A stretch of 64,000 bases of DNA from Bifidobacterium breve (GTDB taxonomy: Bacteria > Actinomycetota > Actinomycetes > Nanopelagicales > Nanopelagicaceae). Of this stretch, positions 47,815-58,032 are shown piece after piece. Below the pieces are notes generated by a model. The model did no database searches and was not told the origin of the DNA. It saw only the letters and a list, made by a program, of their open reading frames with translations. The position numbers and the translations under genes are program-made. Each line of letters opens with the position of its first letter. Position 1 is the stretch's first letter. The stretch covers positions 1 to 64,000 of the forward strand of contig CAMCVO010000002.1 of NCBI GenBank assembly GCA_945881945.1, given 5' to 3'.

Positions 47815-48681
47815 ATGTTACCGCCACGTTTAAGCAGAAGATCGCGCAGGAAGGCTGGGGAGAGTGCGGTTAAGGCAAGACAAGAACGGGCAAAGGTTAA
47901 AGAATTAGTTATGAACGGTGAGCTCTTCTTTTTTGATCTATTTGAGGATGAACGTAACTCAGTCAAGCGTATGAAACTAATGGATCTACTACATTCTGTG
48001 CCTGGGATTGGCAAAGTGCGTGCAGAAATAATTATGGGTAAAGCTCAGATCTCACCATCACGTAGAATTGGCGGTGTTGGTAAACGCCAACTTGAGACTT
48101 TACGACAGGAGTTTTTATTGATTAAAAACTCACGAAGAAGTGGAAAGCTTTTAGTTGTATCAGGTCCAAGTGGTGTGGGAAAAAGCACCCTGACAAATCG
48201 AATGCGTGGCGATGAGCGTTTTTGGATTTCAGTCTCAGTAACTACTCGAAGCATGCGCACAGGTGAGGTAGATGGTGTGGATTATCACTTCGTATCTGAT
48301 GCAATCTTTGATGAGATGATAAAAAAAGAGGAGTTTCTTGAGTGGGCAAGTTTTGCCGGCGCAAAATACGGTACACCTCGCAGGGATGTTGAAGCAGCAC
48401 TTCAATTGGGCAAAAATGTAATTTTGGAGATTGAACTCAATGGGGCAAGGCAGGTTAGGAAAAACTCTAAGGATGCTGTCTTAATATTTATTGAGCCCCC
48501 TTCTTGGGAGGAATTGACTGCTCGATTGGTAAAAAGGGGCACAGAGTCAGTTGATTCAACGCAGGCTAGGTTAGATAGGGCCAAAGAGGAGCTCTCTGCT
48601 GCGTCAGAGTTTGATTATGTCGTGGTAAATCACCAAGTAGATGAATCAGTGGCCCAACTGGTATCTTTAGCCCTTCGCTAA
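47815..48681 (+). CDS. gmk: Fused actinobacterial integration host factor (mIHF) and guanylate kinase
   Basis: A single 288-residue ORF. Residues 1-100 match mIHF: basic helix [20 protein letters not shown], then [20 protein letters not shown] (55-74) and [15 protein letters not shown] (82-96), which bind DNA. Residues 109-288 are guanylate kinase (GMP to GDP): P-loop [10 protein letters not shown] (116-125), [17 protein letters not shown], and [12 protein letters not shown]. Most actinobacteria encode these as adjacent separate genes. An AGGAG plus in-frame TTG at the junction could also give a separate 187-residue kinase. It follows pyrF, so purine and pyrimidine nucleotide synthesis share a transcript with a nucleoid protein. 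Confidence 0.9.
   Translation: MLPPRLSRRSRRKAGESAVKARQERAKVKELVMNGELFFFDLFEDERNSVKRMKLMDLLHSVPGIGKVRAEIIMGKAQISPSRRIGGVGKRQLETLRQEFLLIKNSRRSGKLLVVSGPSGVGKSTLTNRMRGDERFWISVSVTTRSMRTGEVDGVDYHFVSDAIFDEMIKKEEFLEWASFAGAKYGTPRRDVEAALQLGKNVILEIELNGARQVRKNSKDAVLIFIEPPSWEELTARLVKRGTESVDSTQARLDRAKEELSAASEFDYVVVNHQVDESVAQLVSLALR
48107..48120 (+). promoter_or_regulatory. Possible internal ribosome site and TTG start for stand-alone Gmk
   Basis: AGGAG at 48107-48111, six bases, then TTG at 48118-48120 (codon 102, in frame). Initiation here would give a 187-residue protein starting [16 protein letters not shown], the normal size and N-terminus of guanylate kinase. Confidence 0.5.
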
Positions 48682-48707
48682 TCCGCAGAATTTTAAAAAA
48701 GGACCCA

Positions 48708-48986
48708 ATGAGTAATCAAGCGCTAGATGGAATTACAAACCCACCAATCGATGCTTTATTGGATAAAGCTGGCTCAAAATATAGTTTGGTGCTTTATGCA
48801 GCCAAAAGAGCACGCCAGATAAATGCTTATTATTCACAATTAGGTGAGGGTCTGCTTGAGTACGTAGGTCCTCTAGTTGAAACTTATGTGCATGAGAAGC
48901 CGTTATCAATTGCACTTCGTGAGATAAATGAAGGCTTACTAACAATTGAGAATCTAGAACCAAAGCAAACCACTCCAGCGAGTTAA
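48708..48986 (+). CDS. rpoZ: RNA polymerase omega subunit
   Basis: Stabilises the beta' subunit. The 92 residues include [29 protein letters not shown], the conserved core, and [20 protein letters not shown] precedes ATG by 6 bases. It follows gmk as in most actinobacteria. Confidence 0.95.
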   Translation: MSNQALDGITNPPIDALLDKAGSKYSLVLYAAKRARQINAYYSQLGEGLLEYVGPLVETYVHEKPLSIALREINEGLLTIENLEPKQTTPAS

Positions 48987-48993
48987 AACCGCC

Positions 48994-50193
48994 ATGTTTC
49001 CCCGTGGTCGAAAGATTTTGCTTGGTGTCTCAGGTGGAATATCTGCCTACAAGTCTTGTGATCTGCTTCGTCGCTTACAAGATCATGGATTTATAGTTGA
49101 TGTCGTGCCAACCCAAGCTAGCTTAAATTTTGTTGGCAAAAGCACCTGGGAAGCACTCTCTGGCCGAAAAGTTTATATGGATCTTTGGAGTGATGTTGAA
49201 AAAATTCCGCACATTTCCATGGCTAAAGAGAATGATTTAATCGTTATTGCACCGGCTACAGCTGATTTGCTTGCAAAGTTGGCAGCAGGTCGAGCAGATG
49301 ATCTACTAACCAATATTGTTCTAGCCTCTACTGCTCCGAAGGTTTTAGTTCCTGCAATGCATACTGAGATGTGGCTAAATCCTGCTACAACTGAAAATGT
49401 AGATACTTTGCGTAAACGTGGATTTATCGTGGTGGAACCAGATGAAGGCCGGATGACTGGAACCGATATAGGTGTTGGTCGATATCCAGAAAGTACCAAG
49501 ATCATTAAAGCTATTGATGACGCACTAATTGCCACATCTGATTTGGTAGGCAAGAAAATTATAATAACTGCCGGTGGAACACGAGAGCCAATTGATCCAA
49601 TTAGATTTATTGGAAATCGCTCCTCTGGTAAACAAGGTTTCGCCCTAGCCATGGCAGCTGCAAGTAGAGGTGCACAAGTTCATTTAGTAACCGCAAACAC
49701 AGAATTGCCAAATATCGAAGGCATAACAGTTACAAATGTTGAAACTGCTGAACAAATGTTGGCAGTATTGGATTTAGAATTTCCTCATTGCGATGCTCTT
49801 ATAATGTCAGCGGCGGTAGCTGATGCAAAAGTTGTAAATTATTCTGATTTTAAAATAGGCAAAGAGAGTTTAAATACATTAGCTCTTATCAAGAATCCTG
49901 ATATTTTGAAATCTTTGTCAGGTACAAAAAAACCGGGTCAAATTTTAATTGGATTCGCCGCTGAAACGATCTCAGATGTCAAAGAGCTCGAGGCCAACGC
50001 AACTGCAAAACTCTTGAGCAAATCTCTCGATATGATCTATGTAAATAATGTTGCAGGCGGGGCGATATTTGGAAGCAACGTGACTCAAGGCCTGATTATC
50101 GACAGGGATAAAAATATTATTCAAGTGCCAGAGATTAGTAAAGACACGCTTGCGGACATATTGCTTGATCAGTTAGTTAGTAAGTTAGGTTAG
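48994..50193 (+). CDS. coaBC: Bifunctional phosphopantothenoylcysteine decarboxylase/synthetase
   Basis: Two successive steps to coenzyme A. The 399 residues have the FMN decarboxylase half (about 1-185) with [16 protein letters not shown] and [13 protein letters not shown], and the CTP-dependent ligase half with [27 protein letters not shown] and the CoaB loop ending in NNV. Seven bases after rpoZ. Confidence 0.95.
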   Translation: MFPRGRKILLGVSGGISAYKSCDLLRRLQDHGFIVDVVPTQASLNFVGKSTWEALSGRKVYMDLWSDVEKIPHISMAKENDLIVIAPATADLLAKLAAGRADDLLTNIVLASTAPKVLVPAMHTEMWLNPATTENVDTLRKRGFIVVEPDEGRMTGTDIGVGRYPESTKIIKAIDDALIATSDLVGKKIIITAGGTREPIDPIRFIGNRSSGKQGFALAMAAASRGAQVHLVTANTELPNIEGITVTNVETAEQMLAVLDLEFPHCDALIMSAAVADAKVVNYSDFKIGKESLNTLALIKNPDILKSLSGTKKPGQILIGFAAETISDVKELEANATAKLLSKSLDMIYVNNVAGGAIFGSNVTQGLIIDRDKNIIQVPEISKDTLADILLDQLVSKLG

Positions 50194-50197
50194 GCGA

Positions 50198-51388
50198 GTG
50201 AAAAATCGATTATTTACATCAGAATCTGTAACAGAAGGACATCCAGACAAGATCGCAGATCAGATCTCTGATGCAATTTTAGATTCACTCCTATCTCAAG
50301 ATGCTAATAGCAGAGTTGCAGTCGAGACTTTGATAACAACTGGTCAAGTTCATGTTGCTGGCGAGGTAACCACCGATGGCTATGCAGATGTTATGAACAT
50401 AGTGCGGGATACCGTGCTAGAGATTGGATATGACTCATCTGATAAAGGTTTTGATGGCAATAGTTGTGGTGTTTCAATATCGATTGGACAGCAATCACAA
50501 GATATTGCGCAAGGGGTTAATGATGCTTTTGAAAGTAGGGTTTCGGCATCCGCTGATCCATTGGATTTGCAGGGTGCAGGTGATCAAGGTTTGATGTTTG
50601 GTTACGCCTGTACTGATACTCCAGAGCTAATGCCACTACCAATAGCGTTGGCTCACAAATTAGCCATGCAATTAACAAAAGTCAGAAAGGATGGAACACT
50701 TTCTTATCTGAGACCAGATGGTAAAACTCAAGTTACTATCGAATATCAAGGCGACAAGGCAGTTGCACTAAACACAGTTGTTATCTCCACTCAGCATGCA
50801 CGAAATACCGATTTAGAGAAACAGCTGGCACCTGAGGTAAAAAAGTTTGTTATTGATCCAGTAATTGAATCACTTAATCTAGATATTTCATCAGTAAGAT
50901 ACTTGATAAACCCAACTGGGCGTTTTGTAATCGGTGGCCCAATGGGCGATGCAGGTTTAACTGGACGAAAAATCATTGTTGATACTTATGGTGGTATGGC
51001 TCGTCATGGGGGCGGAGCCTTTTCTGGCAAAGATCCTTCAAAAGTGGACAGATCAGCTGCTTATGCGATGCGATGGGTGGCTAAAAACATAGTTTCAGCG
51101 GGATTAGCAGAGCGGTGTGAAGTTCAGGTTGCTTATGCAATCGGAAAAGCACAGCCAGTTGGTTTATTTCTAGAAACATTTGGTACCGAGAAATTTGATC
51201 CAACAAGTATTAGTGATGCGGTAAAACAAGTTTTTGATCTTCGCCCTGCTGCAATAATTCGGGATCTTAATTTGCTCCGACCAATTTATGGAAAAACAGC
51301 TGCTTACGGACATTTTGGTCGGGAGTTGCCAGATTTCTCCTGGGAAAAAACAGATCGAGCCTCAGCACTTAGGGCTTTAGTAAAATAA
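50198..51388 (+). CDS. metK: S-adenosylmethionine synthetase
   Basis: Makes SAM from methionine and ATP. The 396 residues carry [32 protein letters not shown] and the P-loop-like [22 protein letters not shown] start, 4 bases after coaBC; no SAM riboswitch is present upstream. It supplies the methyl donor for RsmB encoded further down. Confidence 0.97.
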   Translation: MKNRLFTSESVTEGHPDKIADQISDAILDSLLSQDANSRVAVETLITTGQVHVAGEVTTDGYADVMNIVRDTVLEIGYDSSDKGFDGNSCGVSISIGQQSQDIAQGVNDAFESRVSASADPLDLQGAGDQGLMFGYACTDTPELMPLPIALAHKLAMQLTKVRKDGTLSYLRPDGKTQVTIEYQGDKAVALNTVVISTQHARNTDLEKQLAPEVKKFVIDPVIESLNLDISSVRYLINPTGRFVIGGPMGDAGLTGRKIIVDTYGGMARHGGGAFSGKDPSKVDRSAAYAMRWVAKNIVSAGLAERCEVQVAYAIGKAQPVGLFLETFGTEKFDPTSISDAVKQVFDLRPAAIIRDLNLLRPIYGKTAAYGHFGRELPDFSWEKTDRASALRALVK

Positions 51389-51391
51389 TCA

Positions 51392-53293
51392 GTGGCCACT
51401 CCACTTAAATTAAAGCGTCAAAATAGCACTGCACGAGTTAAAGAAAATAAATTGATTGTCTCGAGATTGCCTGTAGCGGCTGTGCTTGTAGATACACCGG
51501 TATCTCATCTTGAGGGAATCTATGATTATTTGGTACCTGTTGAGTTTGATGAGATAGCGATAGCCGGAACCAAAGTAATTGTGCCTTTTGGAAACTCCAA
51601 AGCCGAAGGTTTAGTGGTAGCTCGCAAAAATCAATCCTCTGAAGCAAAAAATCTTAAGGTGATCGCAGAGGTAACCTCGCCAAAAGCAATGATAACCGCT
51701 GATGTCATGAAGCTAGTGGAATCTGTGCGCAATCGCTTTGGGGGTAGTTATTGGGCTGTTATGAAATCAGCTATCCCACCAAGAGTTGTAAAGGAAGAAA
51801 AAACTATTGAAGCAGCCGTGAGTAAAAAACAATTTGATTATTCAAGTTCATCATTGATTGCTCTTATGGGCAGGGCAGATTATGGAATATTGTTAGGAAA
51901 ACAGCGCATAAGGTGGGCGTTGAGTCTACCGATTGGTATTGATCCATCTGTATTCTTGGCAGAACTTGTAAAAGTTAGAGCTGTAAATAGCCAGGTGCTG
52001 ATAATCGTTCCTGATGAGAAAGATGTTTCGCAACTGCAGCGACAGTTAAGTGATTACTTTGAAGATCATATGCTCATAATGGGATCACATCTTCCAAAAG
52101 CCCAGCGCTACCGCCATTTTTTACAAGCTACTTATCATTCACCTCAGGTTATTGTCACAACTAGAAGTGGTTGTTTTTTGCATCTATCAGACAATGCAAC
52201 TGTAATTATTTTGTCTGATCTGGATAACTCACATTACGAACAACATTCACCGGGTTGGAATACTCGAGATGTTTCTTTATTAAGAGCAGTGACCTCATCC
52301 GTGATATTTGTCTCTGCCTCACATTCATTAGAGGTAGCTCGTTTGGTTGAGTTAGGTTGGCTAGAAAAGAAGAACTATAGAAGCAAATGCAATATTAAAT
52401 TCTCTTCTAATGACTCAGGCAGAAGCTATATTCCAACGATTAAGAGCGCTATCAAGAGTGGGAATGTTTTGGTAAATGTATCAGAAAAAGGCTATGCCAA
52501 CCTGTTTCTGTGTGCTCGATGTCGAAACACAGCTAGCTGCTCCTGTGGCGGAAAATTGCAGATTCTTGGTGCAAACTCAATTCCTGTTTGCTACATATGC
52601 CATACCCAAAAAAAGGATTGGCGATGTAACTATTGTGGCGATGTCAAGCCTTATGTTATTTCTAAGGGAATAGATCGCAATGCAGAGGAGATAGGCCGAA
52701 CCATACCTAAAACTTCTATTTTGATTTCATCTGGATCAAAGCAAATACAGTCATTGCCAAAAGGCCGGCATATTGTTCTGGCTACTGCGGGTTCAGAACC
52801 CGACGGTCAATACAGTGGAATAGTTTTACTAGACGGAGAAAAGATATTTAATCGTCCGTCACTTAGGGCTGAAGAATTAGCAAGGCTTACTTGGTTTGCA
52901 TCTTTATGTAGATCAACTGATAACTCTGAAGTTTTCCTCTCCTTGCCAAACAGTCATCCTGTTGTTCAATCTATGCTCAGATTTGATTCTCAATCTGCTG
53001 CTATCAGCGAGTTGAGAAATCGAGAATTAGCTAAGTTGCCACCGTTTTATCGAATAGCTGTTGTGTCAGGAGAGGGTACGGAAATTTCAAAGTTTGCAGG
53101 GAATCTGAAAGCGAGCGGAAAATACGAAGTTACAGGGCCTATTGATGTAGAAAAAGGCCAAAAAAAGATCTTTATTAGAGTGTCTCTTTTGAATGGCCAA
53201 GAGCTAGTTGATTTACTAGACGATGTTACAAAAGTACAGGGCGTAAAAGGCAAAAACATCTTTAAGATCAGATTTGATCCATATGATTTATAG
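51392..53293 (+). CDS. priA: Helicase-less PriA-like primosomal protein
   Basis: A 633-residue protein with the N-terminal DNA-binding domain of PriA (PVSHLEGIYDYLVP), a degenerate helicase core, paired cysteines of the zinc module (LCARC, CSC, VCYIC, WRCNYC) and the C-terminal domain. The Walker A position reads GKQRIRWALS rather than GxxxxGKT, and Walker B has no DEEH. Actinobacterial PriA proteins are known to lack the helicase motifs, so this is the normal clade form and not a pseudogene. Role in replication restart is inferred. GTG start. Confidence 0.9.
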   Translation: MATPLKLKRQNSTARVKENKLIVSRLPVAAVLVDTPVSHLEGIYDYLVPVEFDEIAIAGTKVIVPFGNSKAEGLVVARKNQSSEAKNLKVIAEVTSPKAMITADVMKLVESVRNRFGGSYWAVMKSAIPPRVVKEEKTIEAAVSKKQFDYSSSSLIALMGRADYGILLGKQRIRWALSLPIGIDPSVFLAELVKVRAVNSQVLIIVPDEKDVSQLQRQLSDYFEDHMLIMGSHLPKAQRYRHFLQATYHSPQVIVTTRSGCFLHLSDNATVIILSDLDNSHYEQHSPGWNTRDVSLLRAVTSSVIFVSASHSLEVARLVELGWLEKKNYRSKCNIKFSSNDSGRSYIPTIKSAIKSGNVLVNVSEKGYANLFLCARCRNTASCSCGGKLQILGANSIPVCYICHTQKKDWRCNYCGDVKPYVISKGIDRNAEEIGRTIPKTSILISSGSKQIQSLPKGRHIVLATAGSEPDGQYSGIVLLDGEKIFNRPSLRAEELARLTWFASLCRSTDNSEVFLSLPNSHPVVQSMLRFDSQSAAISELRNRELAKLPPFYRIAVVSGEGTEISKFAGNLKASGKYEVTGPIDVEKGQKKIFIRVSLLNGQELVDLLDDVTKVQGVKGKNIFKIRFDPYDL

Positions 53294-53309
53294 TTTTGCT
53301 TAATTAAAG

Positions 53310-53315
53310 TATGAT
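53310..53315 (+). promoter_or_regulatory. Leaderless -10 box for def-fmt-rsmB-rpe
   Basis: TATGAT, one mismatch from the classical TATAAT, ends 6 bases before the def ATG at 53322. It is the clearest -10 box of the set. Confidence 0.6.
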
Positions 53316-53321
53316 ACTTCC

Positions 53322-53882
53322 ATGGCAATTCAACCAATACGTTTCTTTGGTGATCCAGTGTTGGTTACGCCGGCATCTCCTGTAGTTGATTTTGATAGGG
53401 AGCTACGTCAGCTAGTTAGTGATTTAACTGAAACTATGCAAGCAGCACCTGGGGCAGGTTTAGCTGCCCCGCAAATTGGTGTTCCTCTTAGAGTTTTTGT
53501 ATGGGATGTTGATGATGAAATCGGACATTTGATAAATCCATCACTTGACTTAAGCGATGAAATGCAGGAGGGGGAAGAAGGGTGCCTGTCGTTTCCAAAC
53601 TTAGTTTATGAAACTCCAAGGGCTTTTCGCGCTGTTGCAAAGGGTTTTAACATGCATGGGGAACCGATTGTCGTAGAAGGAACAGAGTTGTTAGCTAGAT
53701 GTCTGCAACATGAAACTGATCATCTAAATGGGGTGTTATTTATTGATCGCATGGGAGCAGAAAGTAGGAAGTTAGCTATGAAAGAAATACGTGAATCTGA
53801 ATGGTTTGGTGCTGCTATAGAAAAAGGAACAGCTCCTACTATTAAAGTTTCACCGCACTCTACCTTTGGTCTAGGTACTTAA
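53322..53882 (+). CDS. def: Peptide deformylase
   Basis: Removes the formyl group from new proteins. All three motifs are intact in 186 residues: GAGLAAPQIG (44-53), EEGCLSFP (Cys88) and QHETDHLNG (His130, Glu131, His134). It pairs functionally with fmt, 4 bases downstream, which adds the formyl group to initiator tRNA. Confidence 0.97.
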   Translation: MAIQPIRFFGDPVLVTPASPVVDFDRELRQLVSDLTETMQAAPGAGLAAPQIGVPLRVFVWDVDDEIGHLINPSLDLSDEMQEGEEGCLSFPNLVYETPRAFRAVAKGFNMHGEPIVVEGTELLARCLQHETDHLNGVLFIDRMGAESRKLAMKEIRESEWFGAAIEKGTAPTIKVSPHSTFGLGT

Positions 53883-53886
53883 AGCA

Positions 53887-54807
53887 TTGAAAGTATTGAT
53901 AGCTTCATCTTCATTGTTAGCAATCCCACTTTTTGATGAATTAGGAACATCAAAAGCTCATGAAATTCTAGGATTATTGACCAATCCCGATAAACCAACT
54001 GGTAGGGGACAAAAAATTGGAGCTAACGATCTTGCATTATGGGCTGAAGAGAATGATTTTGCCACTTACAAGCCAAGTAATAGTGCCGAAATTGAATCGA
54101 TCATCAGTGAGCTCAAGCCTGATTTGGTTATAACTATCGCATATGGGCAGTTGATCAAAAAAACGGCTTTGACTATTCCCTCATATGGTTGGATCAATAT
54201 ACATTTTTCAGCTTTGCCAAAATGGCGTGGTGCCGCACCAGTACAACACGCAATCATGCAAGGGGAAAGTCAAACTGGAGTATCGATTTTCAAATTAGAT
54301 GAGGGTATGGATACCGGACCTGTTTACATCACTAAGCTAACCGACATTGACGCTACCGAAACCACTTCTGAATTGCTGCAGAGATTAAGCCTGATTGGCG
54401 CTGAAATGACGCCACAGGTTATTGATATGATCAAGGCTGGTGAAGAGGCAATGCCTCAACAGTTATCTGGTGTTAGTTTGGCACCGAAAATAAATAAAAA
54501 TGATGGAAAAATTCAATGGCAAGCAGCTGCATCACAAATACATAATCACTTTCGTGCGCTCAAGGATAATCCTGGAGTTTGGTGTAATTTTGGGGAGAAT
54601 CGAATCAAAATTGATGGGTTAAAAATTACAGATCTGTTTAATCATTTGGAACCCGGACAGGTACTTATTGAGAATGAGAAATTGATAGTAGGAACTAAAG
54701 ATATGGCTATTGAATTGTTAAGGATTACTCCAGCGGGTAGAAATTCAATGACTGCAGCTGAATTTATTCGAGGACTCTCTGTGAAAGATGGTTTGTATCT
54801 TGGGTAA
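53887..54807 (+). CDS. fmt: Methionyl-tRNA formyltransferase
   Basis: Formylates initiator Met-tRNA with 10-formyl-THF. The 306 residues show the folate-site motif HFSALPKWRGAAPVQHAI and EGMDTGPVYI, then the C-terminal tRNA-binding barrel (about 205-306). TTG start. rsmB begins inside its last codons. Confidence 0.95.
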   Translation: MKVLIASSSLLAIPLFDELGTSKAHEILGLLTNPDKPTGRGQKIGANDLALWAEENDFATYKPSNSAEIESIISELKPDLVITIAYGQLIKKTALTIPSYGWINIHFSALPKWRGAAPVQHAIMQGESQTGVSIFKLDEGMDTGPVYITKLTDIDATETTSELLQRLSLIGAEMTPQVIDMIKAGEEAMPQQLSGVSLAPKINKNDGKIQWQAAASQIHNHFRALKDNPGVWCNFGENRIKIDGLKITDLFNHLEPGQVLIENEKLIVGTKDMAIELLRITPAGRNSMTAAEFIRGLSVKDGLYLG

Positions 54808-56128
54808 ACCACAGCCCAACCCAGCTCGTTTACTCGCTTTTGAATTAGTTATGCAGGTAAATCAAGAGGGTGCTTATGCAAACATCAGGTTGCCAGAATT
54901 ACTAGGTAAGTCAAAGCTCAACTTGGCAGATAGGGCATTTTGCACTGAACTTTCCTACGGCACCCTTAGATTACAGGGCAGGCATGATTATATTGCGACT
55001 AAATTTTTAGATCGTCCGCTTGATGAAATTGATTCAAAGATAGTGAATTTGATTCGAATCGGTATTCACCAACTAACAAAAATGCGAGTAGCCCAGCATG
55101 CTGCTGTCTCTGAAACTGTTGAAGTTGCCAAACGAGTAGCGGGGGAATCAAAAGCCTCTTACGTAAATGCAATTCTTCGTAAAGTTTCTACTCATGATAA
55201 TAACTTGCCGGAGTTACAGAATCTGCAACCACTTTCTAGATTAGCAATTGAATACAGCCATCCAGAGTGGATCGTTTCTGCTTTCCACGATCTACTTAAG
55301 GATTGGCAGATGGTTGAGGATCTGCTTGCTGCAAATAATGCACCTGTTATGCCTGATGTAGTTGCTTGGCCTGGCAAATCCACCCTTGATGAGCTGGTGA
55401 AATTAGGAGCAACACCAATCAAGGGTTATGTGAATGCGGCTAATCTAAATGTCATACCTATGAACTTTGCACCCATTACTGAACGCCGAGCAGGTGTGCA
55501 AGATCGAGGCTCGCAACTAGTGGTAGAAAATTTCTTAGCGACCTTTGAATCAGGACTTTCTTGGCTTGATATGTGCGCAGGTCCGGGAGGCAAGGCTGCT
55601 TATCTCTACAACTCACTTGCCATTAAGGATCCACAGGCAAAATTTCTTGCTAACGAACCAGTACCGCACCGTGCCGAACTTGTAAAAAGGGTTGTCAATA
55701 ATCAACAAGTAATAAGTGTTGATGGTACCAATGCTTCTAATTTTCCAGAGTTGTATGACCGAATTTTGGTAGATGCCCCCTGCACAGGATTAGGTGCTTT
55801 ACGTCGTAGACCTGAAGCAAGATGGCGTAAGAATCTTAAGGATCTTAAGGAGCTAGTTTTACTGCAAAGACAGTTATTGGATAGTTCATACAACCTACTG
55901 AAGCCAAATGGGGTAATAGCTTATGTAACCTGTTCACCGCACATTGCCGAAACGCGAGGACAGGTAATGGATTTCCTGTCGGGGCACAAGGATATGAATA
56001 TTCTTTCTCTTAATGATCTTCCAGGTGCACATTTGAATGGTTTGCTGCCTGATGGAAGCCTGCAACTTTGGACACACCTAGATCAGTCAGATGCAATGTT
56101 CATGGTTTTGTTTAAGAAAGTGGGTTAA
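54788..56128 (+). CDS. rsmB: 16S rRNA cytosine-967 C5-methyltransferase RsmB
   Basis: The 446 residues have an N-terminal NusB-like RNA-binding domain (about 8-145) and a Rossmann methyltransferase: SAM loop DMCAGPGGKAAY, DAPCTGLGALRRRPEARWR with one catalytic Cys and AYVTCSPHIAETRGQV with the other. ATG 54788 is taken as start; TTG 54800 in frame gives MGKPQPNPARLLA and is equally plausible. Overlaps fmt. Confidence 0.93.
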   Translation: MVCILGKPQPNPARLLAFELVMQVNQEGAYANIRLPELLGKSKLNLADRAFCTELSYGTLRLQGRHDYIATKFLDRPLDEIDSKIVNLIRIGIHQLTKMRVAQHAAVSETVEVAKRVAGESKASYVNAILRKVSTHDNNLPELQNLQPLSRLAIEYSHPEWIVSAFHDLLKDWQMVEDLLAANNAPVMPDVVAWPGKSTLDELVKLGATPIKGYVNAANLNVIPMNFAPITERRAGVQDRGSQLVVENFLATFESGLSWLDMCAGPGGKAAYLYNSLAIKDPQAKFLANEPVPHRAELVKRVVNNQQVISVDGTNASNFPELYDRILVDAPCTGLGALRRRPEARWRKNLKDLKELVLLQRQLLDSSYNLLKPNGVIAYVTCSPHIAETRGQVMDFLSGHKDMNILSLNDLPGAHLNGLLPDGSLQLWTHLDQSDAMFMVLFKKVG

Positions 56129-56136
56129 ATAACCTC

Positions 56137-56820
56137 ATGGCTGCTCAGGTTTATATTTATCCAAGCATTCTGAATGCGAATTTTGATGATTTAGAGAATG
56201 AGATCAAGAAAATAACACCAGCTTCTGATGCGCTACATCTGGATGTTATGGACAACCAATTTGTTCCAAATTTTACATTTGATATTGCCAGAGCTTTTGA
56301 AATAATCAATTTTACAAAGCTACCTGTCGATGCTCATCTGATGATTTGTGACCCAGATTCAATTGCTCCAAAATACGCTGAGCAGGGTACACATTCTGTG
56401 ACTTTCCATTTCGAAGCTGCGAATAATGTGGCAACTACCATTAGCAATATTCGGTCCAACGGTGCAAAAGTTGGTTTAGCAATTAAACCAGCAACCTCTT
56501 TCCAGGAGATAGAAGAATTCATGGCCGATATCGACATGCTTTTAATAATGACTGTTGAACCAGGATTTGGTGGTCAATCCTTTATGCATGATCAAATGGT
56601 CAAGGTCAGAACAGCTAGAGAACATATTGGAAGAATGAAAAAAGAGAAACCGCTCTTGCAAATAGATGGTGGAGTTTCATTAGTTACCATCGCTGAAGCG
56701 GCTTTGGCTGGAGCAAACTGTTTTGTTGCTGGTAGCGCCGTTTATAAATCAGCAGATCCAGCGAAAATGGTTGATCAACTTCGCAAATTAGCCTCTGAGA
56801 ATTTTGTAGTTAAAAACTAA
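56137..56820 (+). CDS. rpe: Ribulose-phosphate 3-epimerase
   Basis: Interconverts ribulose and xylulose 5-phosphate. The 227-residue barrel includes PSILNANFDDLENEI, LHLDVMDNQFVPNFTF (metal His/Asp), PVDAHLMI, TVEPGFGGQSF and the final phosphate loop VAGSAVYKS. Last gene of the def unit; its 3' end overlaps convergent serB by 11 bases. Confidence 0.96.
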   Translation: MAAQVYIYPSILNANFDDLENEIKKITPASDALHLDVMDNQFVPNFTFDIARAFEIINFTKLPVDAHLMICDPDSIAPKYAEQGTHSVTFHFEAANNVATTISNIRSNGAKVGLAIKPATSFQEIEEFMADIDMLLIMTVEPGFGGQSFMHDQMVKVRTAREHIGRMKKEKPLLQIDGGVSLVTIAEAALAGANCFVAGSAVYKSADPAKMVDQLRKLASENFVVKN

Positions 56821-57982
56821 TCCCCATCAACGGTAAAACTGCAGCTAGATCTTTTGTACTGATTGTGGTGTCAGCGGCTGCAACCACTTTGGGTTTAGCA
56901 TTGAATGCAATACCAAGTCCGGCAGCCTTGATCATTTCTAGATCATTGGCACCATCACCTATAGCTACAGTCTGATTCAACGATACATTCTCTTGCGCAG
57001 CAAAATCCTCCAACGCTTTTTTCTTAGCCATTGAATCAATAATTGGACCTGTTATCCTTCCAGTCAATAAACCGTTTGAAATCTCCAGCTTGTTTGCAAC
57101 GTAATAATCGATCTTCAATGATTTCAAAATTGGTTCAATTACATCAATGAATCCACCGGAGACTACTCCAACCTTATGACCTATTTTATGAAGTTCCTGG
57201 ATTAACGTTTGAGCCCCTTTGGTTAGCGAGATTTGATCTCTAACCTTTTCAATCACTGATTCACTGACTCCAGAAAGCAGCTCTACCCTGGTCAGCAGTG
57301 CCTCCTGAAAATCTATTTCACCAGCCATCGCGCTTTTGGTTATCTGTGCAATCTGATCTGTTTTGCCAGAGTAGGTACCTAATAAATCAATAACCTCTTG
57401 CTCAATTAAAGTTGAGTCCATATCCAGCATTACGAGACGTTTGGACTTACGTGTTGGACCTCCTGCCTCCACAGCTAAATCGATCTTATTCTCGATTGCA
57501 ACTTTTGCGAGCTCACCTTGTACTTTCTTTAGCGAGTGATTTGGAATAGTTAGATCCAGCTCAATTGCAAGTAAAGGATCAGTTGTAGTTCGCTTGATCG
57601 AAGTTATGTTTCCGCCAAGTAATGCGATCTGACCAGCGACTGCGGCTATACCTGCTGGCTTAATGTTCTCACCAACTATAACTACCCGAAGATTCTCTGA
57701 GTTAGCAAGAGTCAAATTCTGTTGGGCAAAGTCCACAGCAATATCCAACCCGATTTCTTTTTGCAGGATATCCAAATCCTCTAAAACAGCTTCACTATGC
57801 GCTTCATCAAGTGAAACAAGAACTGTTAGCAACAAACGATCTCGAATGATTAACTGCTCGATATCTAAGATCGTGACAGAAAACTGCGCCAAAGTGGTCA
57901 TCAATTTCTCGGTAATTCCAGGTCTGTCTTGCCCAGAAACAAGTATCAGGCCTGTAAAAGATGAATGATTTTCAATCGGCAT
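56810..57982 (-). CDS. serB: Phosphoserine phosphatase with N-terminal ACT domains
   Basis: Final step of serine synthesis. The 390 residues have two ACT-like regions (about 10-90 and 98-170) and a HAD phosphatase whose nucleophile lies in MLDMDSTLIEQE (Asp187, Asp189). Further motifs are GVVSGGF (Ser/Thr motif) and IGDGANDLEMIKAAG (metal Asp). The ACT domains suggest feedback by serine, as in mycobacterial SerB2. Leaderless TAATCT box 6 bases before ATG. Confidence 0.95.
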   Translation of the reverse strand: MPIENHSSFTGLILVSGQDRPGITEKLMTTLAQFSVTILDIEQLIIRDRLLLTVLVSLDEAHSEAVLEDLDILQKEIGLDIAVDFAQQNLTLANSENLRVVIVGENIKPAGIAAVAGQIALLGGNITSIKRTTTDPLLAIELDLTIPNHSLKKVQGELAKVAIENKIDLAVEAGGPTRKSKRLVMLDMDSTLIEQEVIDLLGTYSGKTDQIAQITKSAMAGEIDFQEALLTRVELLSGVSESVIEKVRDQISLTKGAQTLIQELHKIGHKVGVVSGGFIDVIEPILKSLKIDYYVANKLEISNGLLTGRITGPIIDSMAKKKALEDFAAQENVSLNQTVAIGDGANDLEMIKAAGLGIAFNAKPKVVAAADTTISTKDLAAVLPLMGISF

Positions 57983-57988
57983 TGGGTC

Positions 57989-57994
57989 AGATTA
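57989..57994 (-). promoter_or_regulatory. Leaderless -10 box for serB
   Basis: TAATCT on the minus strand, 6 bases before the ATG at 57982. Confidence 0.5.
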
Positions 57995-58018
57995 GCCATA
58001 ATCGGGCTCTTGGCGAGG

Positions 58019-58024
58019 TATCTT
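58019..58024 (+). promoter_or_regulatory. -10 box for the ABC ATPase-ung pair
   Basis: TATCTT lies 8 bases before ATG 58033 and supports that start rather than the in-frame ATG at 57961, which lies inside serB. Confidence 0.42.
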
Positions 58025-58032
58025 TCACTCCT

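Noticed and set aside
48734-48963. Minus-strand ORF over rpoZ and other antisense ORFs of 60-100 codons
   Set aside because: They are frame shadows of conserved genes with no ribosome sites or domain matches.
51392-53293. priA as a pseudogene because Walker motifs are missing
   Set aside because: Loss of the helicase motifs is the normal state of actinobacterial PriA, and the zinc cysteines and frame are intact.
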